Shown in pieces: positions 18,293-26,361 of a stretch of DNA of 64,000 nucleotides (position 1 is its first letter; every line of letters begins with the position of its first letter). Made by a program: the position numbers and the translations under genes. The notes under the pieces are model-generated. The model was not told the DNA's origin and ran no database searches. It saw nothing but the letters and a program-made list of their open reading frames with translations. Location of the stretch: the NCBI RefSeq assembly GCF_001831475.1, contig NZ_CP017688.1:1922001-1986000 (forward strand). The letters are read 5' to 3'. The DNA comes from Flavobacterium crassostreae. GTDB taxonomy: Bacteria > Bacteroidota > Bacteroidia > Flavobacteriales > Flavobacteriaceae.

Positions 18293-18335
18293 AAAGCGTT
18301 CTAATAAATTCTAGTACAGAATAAATTAGAACGCC
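18293..18335 (-). terminator. Intrinsic terminator of the prmA-clpS transcript
   Basis: On the minus strand, GCGTTCTAAT...ATTAGAACGC forms a long stem (18296-18334, with a few central A-A/T-T mismatches around the GTACT loop), followed directly by TTTTTT. It lies just downstream of clpS. Confidence 0.88.
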
Positions 18336-18367
18336 TAATTGGTTTGTGTAATTAACTCTAAATTTAA

Positions 18368-18643
18368 TTAGATTATTTCAGCACTAATGCCTGCTTCCAG
18401 CAATTGAGAACATTGTGGTTTTAGTTTGTTCAATGGGCCCGTTTTTACAGTACATTTTCCATTATAATGCACAATTAAAGAACATTGTTCTGCTTGTTCT
18501 GGTGTGTGCTCACAAACACGAATTAAGGTTTCAATTACATGATCAAAAGTGTTTACGTCATCATTATAAACAATGATTTCGTTGTTTAAGGTAGGCACTT
18601 CTTTGCGATGGACTTTTTCTCTTACTTTTTCTTTAGTACTCAT
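18368..18643 (-). CDS. clpS: ATP-dependent Clp protease adaptor ClpS
   Basis: Adaptor that delivers N-degron substrates to the ClpAP-type protease. The 91-aa protein is chosen from the ATG at 18643 (MSTKEKVREK). The longer frame from 18712 overlaps prmA and has no family similarity. The core motif VYNDDVNTFDHVIETL (binding pocket region around residues 25-40) and the following EHTPEQAEQCSLIVHYNGKCTVKTG are typical. It is 41 bp downstream of prmA on the same strand and shares a terminator at 18293-18335. Confidence 0.95.
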   Translation of the reverse strand: MSTKEKVREKVHRKEVPTLNNEIIVYNDDVNTFDHVIETLIRVCEHTPEQAEQCSLIVHYNGKCTVKTGPLNKLKPQCSQLLEAGISAEII

Positions 18644-18684
18644 TTTTTTGTACGTTTTGATTTCGTAAATATTTAATTTAGCTA

Positions 18685-19545
18685 CTAATTTACGTATTTT
18701 AAAGAAACCCAATTGTTTCTTTCTAATTTTTTAACAAAAGTCAGCCCTTTTTCTACACAACAAGCATCAATAAACGGAATATCTTCTTGATAAAAACCAC
18801 TTAATAATAAAATTCCTTTTGGGTTTAAGCTTGCTACATAACTTTGCATGTCATTCAATAAAATATTTCTGTTGATGTTTGCAATAATCAAATCGTATTT
18901 TTTGTCTTCTAACAAAGCAGCTTCTCCTTCATAGACCGTTATGTGCTTGCAGTTGTTGCGCTGGGCATTTTCTACAGAGTTTAAATAGCACCAGTTGTCA
19001 ATATCTATGGCGTCAATGGGTTGTGCGCCTTTCATTTCTGCCAAAATAGCCAATATGGCGGTACCGCAACCCATATCAAGCGTTTTTAATCCGTTAAGGT
19101 CTAATGCTAATAAATGTTGGATCATCATGTGTGTTGTTTCATGGTGTCCGGTTCCAAAACTCATTTTAGGCTCAATTATAATATCAAATGCAGCAGTTGT
19201 TTTGGGATGAAAAGGTGCGCGTACATGGCATTTGCCATCTACATCAATTGGTTCAAAATTCTTTTCCCATTCTTCATTCCAATTTACTTGTTCAATCTCT
19301 TCAAAGGTATATTCTATTTTAAATTCGGCCGATTTTAAAATCTGGATGCTATCCAAAATTAGGGTATCCCAGAGTTCTTTTTGTACAAAAGCATCTATTC
19401 CGGTTTCTGTTTCAGTAAAGCTCTCAAAGGCAGTTTCGCCTAATTCTGCAATTAGTATTTCTGCACCCAATTGTCTTGCTTGTGCGTTATCTTCTGCGTT
19501 TTTTGGCTCTATAGTAAAGTGGTATCCTATATAAATATTTGACAT
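18685..19545 (-). CDS. prmA: Ribosomal protein L11 methyltransferase
   Basis: S-adenosylmethionine-dependent enzyme that methylates ribosomal protein L11. The 286-aa protein starts at the ATG at 19545 (MSNIYIGYHF), just downstream of a good -33/-7 promoter; an upstream in-frame start at 19563 would fall within that promoter. The C-terminal methyltransferase domain has LKTLDMGCGTAILAILA (AdoMet-binding glycine motif), PIDAIDID and LIIANINRNIL. The N-terminal part carries the substrate-recognition domain. It forms an operon with clpS. Confidence 0.95.
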   Translation of the reverse strand: MSNIYIGYHFTIEPKNAEDNAQARQLGAEILIAELGETAFESFTETETGIDAFVQKELWDTLILDSIQILKSAEFKIEYTFEEIEQVNWNEEWEKNFEPIDVDGKCHVRAPFHPKTTAAFDIIIEPKMSFGTGHHETTHMMIQHLLALDLNGLKTLDMGCGTAILAILAEMKGAQPIDAIDIDNWCYLNSVENAQRNNCKHITVYEGEAALLEDKKYDLIIANINRNILLNDMQSYVASLNPKGILLLSGFYQEDIPFIDACCVEKGLTFVKKLERNNWVSLKYVN

Positions 19546-19560
19546 GGTGGTTTTTTTTTG

Positions 19561-19589
19561 CAAAGGTACTGTTTCTGCGTTATGGACAA
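19561..19589 (-). promoter_or_regulatory. Promoter of prmA-clpS
   Basis: On the minus strand TTG (19589-19587), an 18-nt spacer and TACCTTTG (19568-19561), matching the TTG / TAnnTTTG promoter of Bacteroidota. Predicted start near 19554, about 9 nt before the prmA ATG. Confidence 0.7.
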
Positions 19590-19603
19590 TTATAAAAATA
19601 GTA

Positions 19604-19635
19604 AAAGCGGTAAAATAGCTTTATTTTACCGCTTT
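19604..19635 (-). terminator. Terminator hairpin after tpiA
   Basis: AAAGCGGTAAAATA and TATTTTACCGCTTT (one base offset) form a perfect stem of about 13 bp between tpiA and prmA. On the minus strand it is followed by T-rich sequence, and it overlaps neither gene. Confidence 0.75.
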
Positions 19636-19655
19636 GGTACTCTAATTTAGGGTAT

Positions 19656-20408
19656 TTAGATTGCATTTATGATGGCTAAAAAATCGGCTGCATTCAAAGC
19701 AGCTCCACCAATAAGCCCGCCATCTACATCTGGTTTGGAGAAAATTTCGGAGGCGTTTTCGGGCTTTACGCTTCCGCCGTAAAGTATGCTTACATCTTCG
19801 GCAATTGTAGCACCAAAGTTTTTACGAATAATCTCTCTAATAAACCCATGCATTTCTTGTGCTTGTTCTGCAGAGGCTGTTTCGCCGGTACCAATTGCCC
19901 ATACTGGCTCATAGGCCAAAATAATGTTTTTCCAGGCAGCGTCTTCTATATGAAACAAACCGTCATGCAATTGGTTTTGTACAACGTTAAAATGTTGTTG
20001 CTTTTGTCGGTCTTTTAATTCTTCTCCAAAACAAAAAATCACCTTCATTTCATGCGCTAGTGCAGTGCTTACTTTGTTGGCAATCAATGCATCTGTTTCA
20101 TGAAACAGGGCTCTTCGTTCCGAATGTCCTAATATTACGATCTTTACGCCAATATTGGTGAGCATTTCGGCCGAAATTTCGCCAGTAAAAGCACCACTTT
20201 CTGCTTGATGCATGTTTTGGGCAGCAACATCTATGGATATAAACTCTAAATGATCCACTGCAGATGCCAAATTTACAAATGTAGGTGCTACAATTACCTG
20301 AGTGTCAGACTCTGTAGGTATTTCGGCAATTAACTCATTAAGTAAATCTTCTGTTTGTTCTGCATTTTTGTGCATTTTCCAGTTTCCAGCTACTATTTTT
20401 TGTCTCAT
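19656..20408 (-). CDS. tpiA: Triosephosphate isomerase
   Basis: Glycolytic TIM-barrel enzyme interconverting dihydroxyacetone phosphate and glyceraldehyde 3-phosphate. The 250-aa length is normal. All catalytic positions are visible: GNWKMHK with Lys11, the electrophile motif ILGHSERR, AYEPVWAIGTG with the catalytic Glu followed by loop 6, and the phosphate-binding YGGSVKPEN and GGLIGGAAL near the C-terminus. It lies in a minus-strand cluster with a TlpA-like lipoprotein upstream (41-bp gap) and prmA downstream behind a terminator. Confidence 0.98.
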   Translation of the reverse strand: MRQKIVAGNWKMHKNAEQTEDLLNELIAEIPTESDTQVIVAPTFVNLASAVDHLEFISIDVAAQNMHQAESGAFTGEISAEMLTNIGVKIVILGHSERRALFHETDALIANKVSTALAHEMKVIFCFGEELKDRQKQQHFNVVQNQLHDGLFHIEDAAWKNIILAYEPVWAIGTGETASAEQAQEMHGFIREIIRKNFGATIAEDVSILYGGSVKPENASEIFSKPDVDGGLIGGAALNAADFLAIINAI

Positions 20409-20449
20409 TTTAGTTCTTTTAAGGGTACTGTTTTACTTGTTATTTGGGG

Positions 20450-20956
20450 TTATTTTAAGCTTGTTAGGGTAGTTTTTATGGTATCAAAATCCGTTTCGAC
20501 AGCATGATACAGAACAATTTTGCCTGTTTTATCAACAATAATGTATCTCGGGATCCAGTCTAAATCTATAGCATCTGCAAACACGCCTTGCATTTGATCG
20601 TTTGCCATAAAATGTGCCCCTTTTAGAGCGTATTTTTCAAGGCCAATTTCCCAAGCTTGTGCGGTTTTGTCCATAGAGATAAAAACGTATTCCACCTCTG
20701 GATTGCTCTCTTGCAAGGCTTTGATTTTTGGCATTGCTTTGACACAATCGCCGCACCAAGATGCCCAAACTTCTATAAGTACTGTTTTGCCTTGGTGTTG
20801 TTTTAAAATATCTTGAAAAGCTACTTGTTCTCCTTGCGGATTTAGTAAAGTTTCGGATAAGGCTTCTTGACTGAAAGAAGTTTTTTCTGTATTTGGTTTT
20901 ATGCAAGATAGGGTCAGTAATGCAAGTAGTAAAGTGAGTCGTTTTTTCATTTTCAT
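20450..20956 (-). CDS. TlpA-like thioredoxin-fold lipoprotein
   Basis: 168-aa membrane-anchored thioredoxin-fold protein. The lipobox LTLSC gives Cys18 as anchor, and the active-site motif WASWCGDC has the redox pair Cys68/Cys71. The following KAMPKIKALQE and the cis-Pro region WIPRYIIVDKTGKIV are as in TlpA/ResA. It probably reduces or transfers thiols in the periplasm. The start is either 20956 or the second ATG two codons later. A TAACTTTG -7 box lies at 20975-20968, about 12 nt upstream. It is 41 bp upstream of tpiA. Confidence 0.88.
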   Translation of the reverse strand: MKMKKRLTLLLALLTLSCIKPNTEKTSFSQEALSETLLNPQGEQVAFQDILKQHQGKTVLIEVWASWCGDCVKAMPKIKALQESNPEVEYVFISMDKTAQAWEIGLEKYALKGAHFMANDQMQGVFADAIDLDWIPRYIIVDKTGKIVLYHAVETDFDTIKTTLTSLK

Positions 20957-20967
20957 TTTGTTTTAAA

Positions 20968-20975
20968 CAAAGTTA
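20968..20975 (-). promoter_or_regulatory. -7 box for the TlpA-like gene
   Basis: TAACTTTG on the minus strand, an exact TAnnTTTG match 12 nt before the ATG. No -33 TTG at the expected spacing. Confidence 0.4.
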
Positions 20976-21088
20976 AACAAACCTTTGGAATGGTTTTCAG
21001 GAATTAGTTGTTTTAATTACGATAACCAACAATTTCAAGCAAGGGAACTATGGATAAACTGTTTTATTGGGTTAGAATTTTGCAGCTA

Positions 21089-22165
21089 TTACGAGATTCT
21101 AATTTTAGGGTCTAAATAAGCATAAATGAGGTCTACTAGTATGTTGATTATTACAAAAGTGGTCGAAATAACCAGTACGGCGCCCATAATAACCGGTAGG
21201 TCTAAGTTGTTTAGGGCTTCCACAATTTCTTTGCCTAAACCATTCCATCCAAAAATATACTCTACAAAAACTGCTCCAGCAAGCATGGAAGCAAACCAGC
21301 CTGAAATAGCTGTAATTACAGGGTTTAAAGAGTTTTTTAAGGCATGTTTACGAATGATTTGAAATTCAGACAATCCTTTAGCCCGGGCAGTTCTGATATA
21401 ATCTTGCCCCAGGGTTTCTAACAAAGAATTTCGCATTAATTGAATTACTACCGCCAACGGACGAATACCTAATACAATAGCCGGCAAAAGAATGTTTTTC
21501 CATTGTAGGTAACTTCCGTTGCCCAAGTCATCCACTTCATACAAACTACCAGTCATGTTAAGGTGGGTGTATTTTTGCAAAACAAACCCAAAGAGCCAAG
21601 CAAATAATATGGCACTAAAAAAAGAAGGAACACTCATCCCTAAAGTACTCAAGAGTGCAATACTGCGATCGATCCAACTGTCTTTGTGTAGGGCAGACAC
21701 AATGCCTAAAATAATCCCAATTGCAATGGCAATCACAATGGCAAAAAGTGCCAAAACAGCTGTGCTGGGCAGGGTGTTTCCAATAATTTGAGATACTTTT
21801 TTGCCGCTTTTTTGAAAACTCTCGCGCAAATAAGGCATTTTGATTACAGTGGTTGTTTCTGCTGTACTAAATAGAGGAATTGCGGTATATTTTTGTTCAC
21901 TCAAATAAGTGTAGTCCGTGTGGAGGTTGCTATGAAAAGAAATAGGAGATACGTCATTTAAATAATATACGTATTGGGTGGTTAGGGGTTTATCAAAACC
22001 ATATTTTTTTTTGATTAAGGCAAGTTGTTCGGAGTTTTCATTTTGATCTAACATCATTCTGGCTGGATCACCCGGCAGAACATGAAATAAAAAAAAGATA
22101 ACCGTAATCACACCATAGAGCGTAAGCAGTGCATAGCCTAGTTTATTTAAAAAGTATGTAAGCAT
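21089..22165 (-). CDS. DppB-like ABC transporter permease without partner genes
   Basis: 358-aa inner-membrane permease of the peptide/nickel (DppB/OppB) family. It has an N-terminal hydrophobic segment followed by the family FHVLPGDPARMMLDQN, and a C-terminal permease domain with the EAA-type loop RTARAKGLSEFQIIRKHALKN and the AGAVFVEYIFGWNGLGK motif. It is longer than the usual 300-330 aa because of an extra periplasmic segment of about 35-40 residues near residues 75-115. No binding protein, second permease or ATPase is adjacent, so its partners must be encoded elsewhere. Confidence 0.88.
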   Translation of the reverse strand: MLTYFLNKLGYALLTLYGVITVIFFLFHVLPGDPARMMLDQNENSEQLALIKKKYGFDKPLTTQYVYYLNDVSPISFHSNLHTDYTYLSEQKYTAIPLFSTAETTTVIKMPYLRESFQKSGKKVSQIIGNTLPSTAVLALFAIVIAIAIGIILGIVSALHKDSWIDRSIALLSTLGMSVPSFFSAILFAWLFGFVLQKYTHLNMTGSLYEVDDLGNGSYLQWKNILLPAIVLGIRPLAVVIQLMRNSLLETLGQDYIRTARAKGLSEFQIIRKHALKNSLNPVITAISGWFASMLAGAVFVEYIFGWNGLGKEIVEALNNLDLPVIMGAVLVISTTFVIINILVDLIYAYLDPKIRIS

Positions 22166-22187
22166 TTTTAGTGGGGTATAATAGTGT

Positions 22188-22235
22188 CAGAAAGCCTTAG
22201 AAAGCCTTAGAAGGAATTAGAACGAAGGCTTTCTG
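22188..22235. other. Hairpin with short tandem repeat
   Basis: CAGAAAGCCTT (22188-22198) pairs perfectly with AAGGCTTTCTG (22225-22235). The left arm is duplicated in tandem (AGAAAGCCTT twice), so two alternative stems are possible. It lies between the BT_3928 gene and the permease gene. No T-run follows on the minus strand, so it may be an mRNA processing or stability element. Confidence 0.5.
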
Positions 22236-22247
22236 GACTAGGGTAAA

Positions 22248-23348
22248 TTACCATTTCAGATCCGAAATGTCATTATAATGTACTTTTTGTATAATGGTGC
22301 CTTTTTGGAGCACAATAATACTTGGATTGGCTCTTTCAATTGTTTTTAGCGTAATGGCATCACAGGTGTAGTAGTCAAAATCTAAATGGTATTTTTCTTT
22401 GGCTTTGGTAATTTCTTCTTGGGAAGAATTGGTCATTCCAATCATTTTATAGCCTTTGGATACCGCTACTTTATTTAGTTTTTGGAGTGCAGACATCCCT
22501 GCTTGGTCCGCCAGAGTCAAGTCATAACTTACTGCTAGTAGTACTTTCGGCTCCTGTAACAATTCGTCTTTATAGTCTGTGTTTTCTTTGATCATCGTAA
22601 AATCATGAATAGGTGGGACGTAACCCTCGCTAATTACATGGTCTTTTCGGTCTACAAAAGTAGCTCCTTCTGGCAGATCCATTAAATCGGCTTCTTTGAA
22701 TGGCGTATCTACCCCATTTACGTTATAAATAAATACCATTTCAACCACAGATTGTGGCGCACCTTCTGGAATTTGCATTCCTTGAGTAATATTAGTACCC
22801 ACACTATAGGGTCTAAAATCTATAATTGGCAAATGATTTAATACCCAAACAGCCAACAACATACATACAACAATGCTGGCATAGGTTAGCATTTTAGATA
22901 CTGCGGTGTTAAAGAACGGTTTTACTAGCGAAACGTTACATGCTAGTATTAAAATAAAAAACAACAATACCATATCTTTAGTAAATGATTGCCAAGGGGT
23001 TAGTTTTAGAGCATCTCCAAAACAGCCGCAATCTTTAACTACATCAAAATAGGCAGAATAAAAGGTCAAAAAGCTAAACAATACAATCATTACCAACAAG
23101 CTCCAAATGGTTATTTTGGACTTGTAACCAAGGAGTAAGAGTACCCCCAAAACTACCTCTAGGAGCACCAAAAACAACGCTAAACCTAACGAAAATGGCA
23201 CCAAAAAAAGCAGATTAAATACCGGTTCACTAAAATATTCGGCCAATTTATACGAAAATCCTACGGGATCATTTAGTTTAATCAGCCCAGAAATAATAAA
23301 TAATAATCCTACAAATATTCTCGAAAATTGAGTGATGGCATTTTTCAT
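22248..23348 (-). CDS. BT_3928 family protein: DoxX/MauE-like membrane domain plus thioredoxin-like domain
   Basis: 366-aa membrane protein. The N-terminal half (about 1-165) has four to five hydrophobic helices of DoxX/MauE type, with the opening FVGLLFIISGLIKLNDPVGFSYKLAEYF typical of the Bacteroidota BT_3928 family. The C-terminal part (about 250-366) looks like a soluble thioredoxin-like fold, but only one Cys (DYYTCDAI) is present where a CxxC pair would be expected. Function is not established; redox or quinone-linked membrane chemistry is a guess. It is 13 bp downstream of the DUF1599 gene and part of a conserved-looking cluster with tpiA. Confidence 0.82.
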   Translation of the reverse strand: MKNAITQFSRIFVGLLFIISGLIKLNDPVGFSYKLAEYFSEPVFNLLFLVPFSLGLALFLVLLEVVLGVLLLLGYKSKITIWSLLVMIVLFSFLTFYSAYFDVVKDCGCFGDALKLTPWQSFTKDMVLLFFILILACNVSLVKPFFNTAVSKMLTYASIVVCMLLAVWVLNHLPIIDFRPYSVGTNITQGMQIPEGAPQSVVEMVFIYNVNGVDTPFKEADLMDLPEGATFVDRKDHVISEGYVPPIHDFTMIKENTDYKDELLQEPKVLLAVSYDLTLADQAGMSALQKLNKVAVSKGYKMIGMTNSSQEEITKAKEKYHLDFDYYTCDAITLKTIERANPSIIVLQKGTIIQKVHYNDISDLKW

Positions 23349-23361
23349 ATCCTAAATATAT

Positions 23362-23904
23362 TTAATTGTTAGAACCCATTAATAGTAATGCAAAAATAGC
23401 ATAATTAATCATATCTTGGTAATTGGCATCAATACCTTCAGACACTACTGTTTTACCGTTATTGTTTTCTATTTGCTTGACACGCAATAGTTTTTGTAAA
23501 ATTAAATCCGTCAAGGAGCTTACTCTCATTTCGCGCCAAGCCTCCCCATAATCATGGTTTTTTGCCTCCATCAATGTTTTGGTGATTTTTACCTTGGCAT
23601 CATATAGAGTTGTGGCTTGTTCGGTGTTTAAATCAGGTTGTTCCACCACGCCTAGTTCAAGCTGAATCAAAGCCATGAGTGCATAATTGATGATTCCTAT
23701 AAACTCTCCTTTTTCATCTTCATCAATTTTTCGGACATCATTTTCTTGTAAACTACGGATGCGTTGGGCTTTAATAAAAATTTGATCCGTTAGAGAGGGT
23801 AGTCTTAAAATGCGCCACGCGCTACCATAATCTTGCATTTTATTAATAAATAAAGAACGACACAGGGTGATTATTGTATCGTATTCTTGAGAAGTATTTG
23901 CCAT
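23362..23904 (-). CDS. DUF1599 domain protein with internal duplication
   Basis: 180 aa from the ATG at 23904 (MANTSQEYD); a longer frame from 23940 runs through the -7 box. The protein is two copies of one unit: DYGSAWRILRLPSLTDQI (25-42) with INYALMAL (72-79), and DYGEAWREMRVSSLTDLI (118-135) with INYAIFAL (167-174). DUF1599 has been linked in phage genomes to nucleotide modification, but this chromosomal version is a conserved Bacteroidota gene of unknown function. It is divergent from folP and 13 bp upstream of the BT_3928 gene. Confidence 0.85.
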   Translation of the reverse strand: MANTSQEYDTIITLCRSLFINKMQDYGSAWRILRLPSLTDQIFIKAQRIRSLQENDVRKIDEDEKGEFIGIINYALMALIQLELGVVEQPDLNTEQATTLYDAKVKITKTLMEAKNHDYGEAWREMRVSSLTDLILQKLLRVKQIENNNGKTVVSEGIDANYQDMINYAIFALLLMGSNN

Positions 23905-23937
23905 TATATTAGGAGTTGTTTTGGTATAAAATTTGCT

Positions 23938-23945
23938 CAAAAATA
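23938..23945 (-). promoter_or_regulatory. -7 box for the DUF1599-BT_3928 transcript
   Basis: TATTTTTG on the minus strand, an exact TAnnTTTG, 34 nt upstream of the DUF1599 ATG. No matching -33 TTG seen. Confidence 0.45.
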
Positions 23946-23998
23946 GGGATAATTTTAAAAAAAAATACGGTTTGTGGTCTAAAGTTATCTTAATACCT

Positions 23999-24026
23999 TT
24001 GTTTGCCCTTATCTGCTGTATTTTTG
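23999..24026 (+). promoter_or_regulatory. Promoter of folP
   Basis: TTG (23999-24001), a 17-nt spacer and TATTTTTG (24019-24026). Predicted start near 24033, about 25 nt before the folP ATG. Confidence 0.65.
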
Positions 24027-24057
24027 CTTAGATAGGGATTCAAAAAACCAAAAACCA

Positions 24058-24882
24058 ATGACAATAAATTGTAAAGGCCAATTGATTGATTTAAGCGTTC
24101 CTAAAGTTATGGGAATTTTAAACGTGACACCGGATTCTTTTTTTGATGGCGGAAGTTATAGCAACCAAAAAGCTGTTTTAGATCAGGTAGAAAAAATGCT
24201 AACAGAGGGAGCTACCTTTATAGATGTTGGAGCCTGTTCTAGCAAGCCCAATGCGGCTCTAGTTACCCAATCAGAAGAACTACAGCGTATCGTAGCTGTA
24301 GTACAGTGGATACAAAAGTATTTTCCGGAGGTTATTCTCTCTATAGATACCTACAGAGCCAGTGTTGCCGCCACTTGTTTGGATCATGGTGCGGCTATGA
24401 TTAACGATATTGGAGCAGGACATCTGGATGACGGCATGCTAGAGGTGGTTGCAAAATACCAAGTGCCCTACGTTATGATGCACCTGCGTGGCACCCCACA
24501 AACCATGCAACAACACACCAACTACCAAGACATTGTAAAAGAAATGGTGTTGTATTTTGCAGAGCGTATACACAAAGCCAGAAGCTTAGGTATTTCGGAT
24601 TTAATTGTAGATCCTGGATTTGGATTTGCCAAAAACCTGGACCAAAATTATGAAGTATTGCAAAAAATGGAGCTGTTCCAAACCCTTGAAGTGCCTATTT
24701 TAGTAGGTTTTTCCAGAAAATCCATGATTCAGAAAGTATTGGGAGTTACTGCCCAAGAAGCCTTAAATGGCACCACGGTTTTGAACACCTTGGCTCTTAC
24801 CAAAGGGGCGTGTATTTTGCGAGTTCATGACGTTAAAGCAGCAACAGAATGTATAAAATTGTACCATCAACTAAATAAATAA
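24058..24882 (+). CDS. folP: Dihydropteroate synthase
   Basis: Joins p-aminobenzoate to 6-hydroxymethyl-dihydropterin diphosphate in folate synthesis; the target of sulfonamides. The 274-aa TIM-barrel protein has VMGILNVTPDSFFDGG in the first strand-loop, FIDVGACSSKP, LSIDTYRASVA, MINDIGAG, VMMHLRGTPQTMQ, the LIVDPGFGFAKN block, GFSRKSMI and a C-terminal LRVHDVKA. All are standard, and nothing suggests an altered active site. A lipoprotein gene starts 2 bp after its stop and is probably co-transcribed. Confidence 0.98.
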   Translation: MTINCKGQLIDLSVPKVMGILNVTPDSFFDGGSYSNQKAVLDQVEKMLTEGATFIDVGACSSKPNAALVTQSEELQRIVAVVQWIQKYFPEVILSIDTYRASVAATCLDHGAAMINDIGAGHLDDGMLEVVAKYQVPYVMMHLRGTPQTMQQHTNYQDIVKEMVLYFAERIHKARSLGISDLIVDPGFGFAKNLDQNYEVLQKMELFQTLEVPILVGFSRKSMIQKVLGVTAQEALNGTTVLNTLALTKGACILRVHDVKAATECIKLYHQLNK

Positions 24883-24884
24883 TA

Positions 24885-25514
24885 ATGAAGTATAGTATTT
24901 TAATAGCGGTTTTGTTTTTATTTTCTTGCAACAATAAAGAAACCATCTTATTGCCAAAGGCCAATGTTAGTGTGGTGGCGGATGTACAAGACCATTCTCC
25001 AATTTACCTTTTTTTTAGAACCAAAAACCAAGATACGCTAACCGAAGTAAACCGAAAAAACAGCATCATCACTACAAATTGGATCCTAAATATTGACAAA
25101 CGCTTGCCTTTGCGTGTTGTGATTCCGGAGGTAATTAAATTACAAGAAAAAAAGCGAAAAGAAAAAGCGCACAAAAACGAAAAGGCTGAGAATTATTATG
25201 CCTACGCAGATAGCATTGCCAAAAATATGGCCTTTTTTCCTTTTACAAAAGTGTATTATAAAATGCAAAAACCAGCACAAGATGGGCTTGTGATTTATTT
25301 CAAAAAAAATTCAGATTCTGTCTCTATAGCTAATACAACCTTAAAAGTAAACCAAGTTGTAGACTATATCCACCAAAAAAATGGTGTACTTGCCCCTAAA
25401 GTGGTTTTGGCTTTTGATAAAAACATGTGTTTTGAACAATACATCCAACACAAAATAGCAGTTAGAGCACTAACAGAATCTAAGAATGTTGTTTGGTCCG
25501 AATATGTTTTTTAA
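24885..25514 (+). CDS. Lipoprotein, unknown function
   Basis: 209-aa predicted lipoprotein that starts 2 bp after folP. The signal peptide is MKYSILIAVLFLFSCNNKE with lipobox LFSC (Cys15). The mature part has about 195 residues, mixing short hydrophobic strands (VLAPKVVLAFDKNMCFEQY) with a lysine-rich stretch (about 85-105), and contains ADVQDHSPIYLFFRTKNQDT. I recognise no family with known function. Its 3' end is 3 bp from the end of the convergent rlmH gene. Confidence 0.7.
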   Translation: MKYSILIAVLFLFSCNNKETILLPKANVSVVADVQDHSPIYLFFRTKNQDTLTEVNRKNSIITTNWILNIDKRLPLRVVIPEVIKLQEKKRKEKAHKNEKAENYYAYADSIAKNMAFFPFTKVYYKMQKPAQDGLVIYFKKNSDSVSIANTTLKVNQVVDYIHQKNGVLAPKVVLAFDKNMCFEQYIQHKIAVRALTESKNVVWSEYVF

Positions 25515-25517
25515 ACC

Positions 25518-25991
25518 TTATTGGTGGTGGTAGGGTTCGTTTTTTAGAATAGTAAACCCTCTGTATACTTGTTCTATAAAAAACAAACGAACCATTTGGT
25601 GCGAAAACGTCATGGAGGAGAGCGAGATTTTGCCTTTTGCCTTAGCGTAGACCGCATCAGAGAAACCATAAGGGCCACCAATGACAAAAACTAGGGTTTT
25701 GATACCAGAGTTCATTTTTTTTTGTAATTCTTCCGAAAAAGCCACACTAGAGAATTTTTTGCCGTTTTCATCCAACAAAACAAGTTGGTCTGTAGGGGTG
25801 ATTTTGGATAAAATTAGTTCTCCTTCTTTCTCTTTTTGTTGGTTTTCAGAAAGATTTTTGACATTTTTGATATCCGGAATACTTTCTAAATCAAATTTAA
25901 CATAAAAAGAAAGCCTTTTGGTGTATTCTTCTATTAAGGATTGTAAGGCTTTGTGATCTGTTTTGCCAATAGCGAGAAGTTTAATATTCAT
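25518..25991 (-). CDS. rlmH: 23S rRNA (pseudouridine1915-N3) methyltransferase
   Basis: SPOUT-family methyltransferase that modifies pseudouridine 1915 in helix 69 of 23S rRNA. The 157-aa length is standard. It has the N-terminal MNIKLLAIGKTD, the LVLLDENGKKFSSVAFSEELQKK block, FVIGGPYGF as the knot motif, and the C-terminal SLSSMTFSHQMVRLFFIEQVYRGFTI ending HH. The 370-bp upstream gap carries a TATATTTG box on the minus strand (26117-26110), so its leader may be about 110 nt. Confidence 0.97.
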   Translation of the reverse strand: MNIKLLAIGKTDHKALQSLIEEYTKRLSFYVKFDLESIPDIKNVKNLSENQQKEKEGELILSKITPTDQLVLLDENGKKFSSVAFSEELQKKMNSGIKTLVFVIGGPYGFSDAVYAKAKGKISLSSMTFSHQMVRLFFIEQVYRGFTILKNEPYHHQ

Positions 25992-26361
25992 TAGTAGGGT
26001 GGTTTTTAAAACAAAAAATAGCTTTAGCTGAACCGAGTCAAAGGTCTTACAAATGGCAACGATTTTATAATTAGAGTGCGCAAAATACCTTCTTTTGCTT
26101 AAAGCAGCGCAAATATACTAGATTTAAAACAGTAGATGCTGCAATTTGTTGCTTAAAGCGATAGTCTAGGTAGAGTCCAAGTCGGTTTTGTTCTGTAAAA
26201 CAGCATCTTGGAGGCCATACTTTTTTTAGGCTTCCAATTCTAACAAAAGAGTACTAGCCGCGCAAAGCAAAGCCCAATACGCATCTGCTAAAAGGCACTA
26301 AAAAACAAATTTTTATGTCCACAAAAAAAGAAGTACTTTAGCAGTATAAAATTTGTACAAA
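25992..26361. other. 370-bp non-coding gap between rlmH and nadC
   Basis: No open frame of useful length was seen. It contains an 11-bp direct repeat TTGCTTAAAGC at 26095-26105 and 26149-26159, a hairpin TTGGAGGCC (26208-26216) with GGCTTCCAA (26229-26237) over a T-rich loop, and an exact TAnnTTTG -7 box on the minus strand at 26117-26110. This is long for this compact region and could hold regulatory RNA or two separate promoters. No known RNA family is recognised. Confidence 0.5.

Noticed and set aside
23362..23904. DUF1599 gene as a phage remnant
   Set aside because: It lies in a core cluster, has promoter and codon use like its neighbours, and no phage genes are near.
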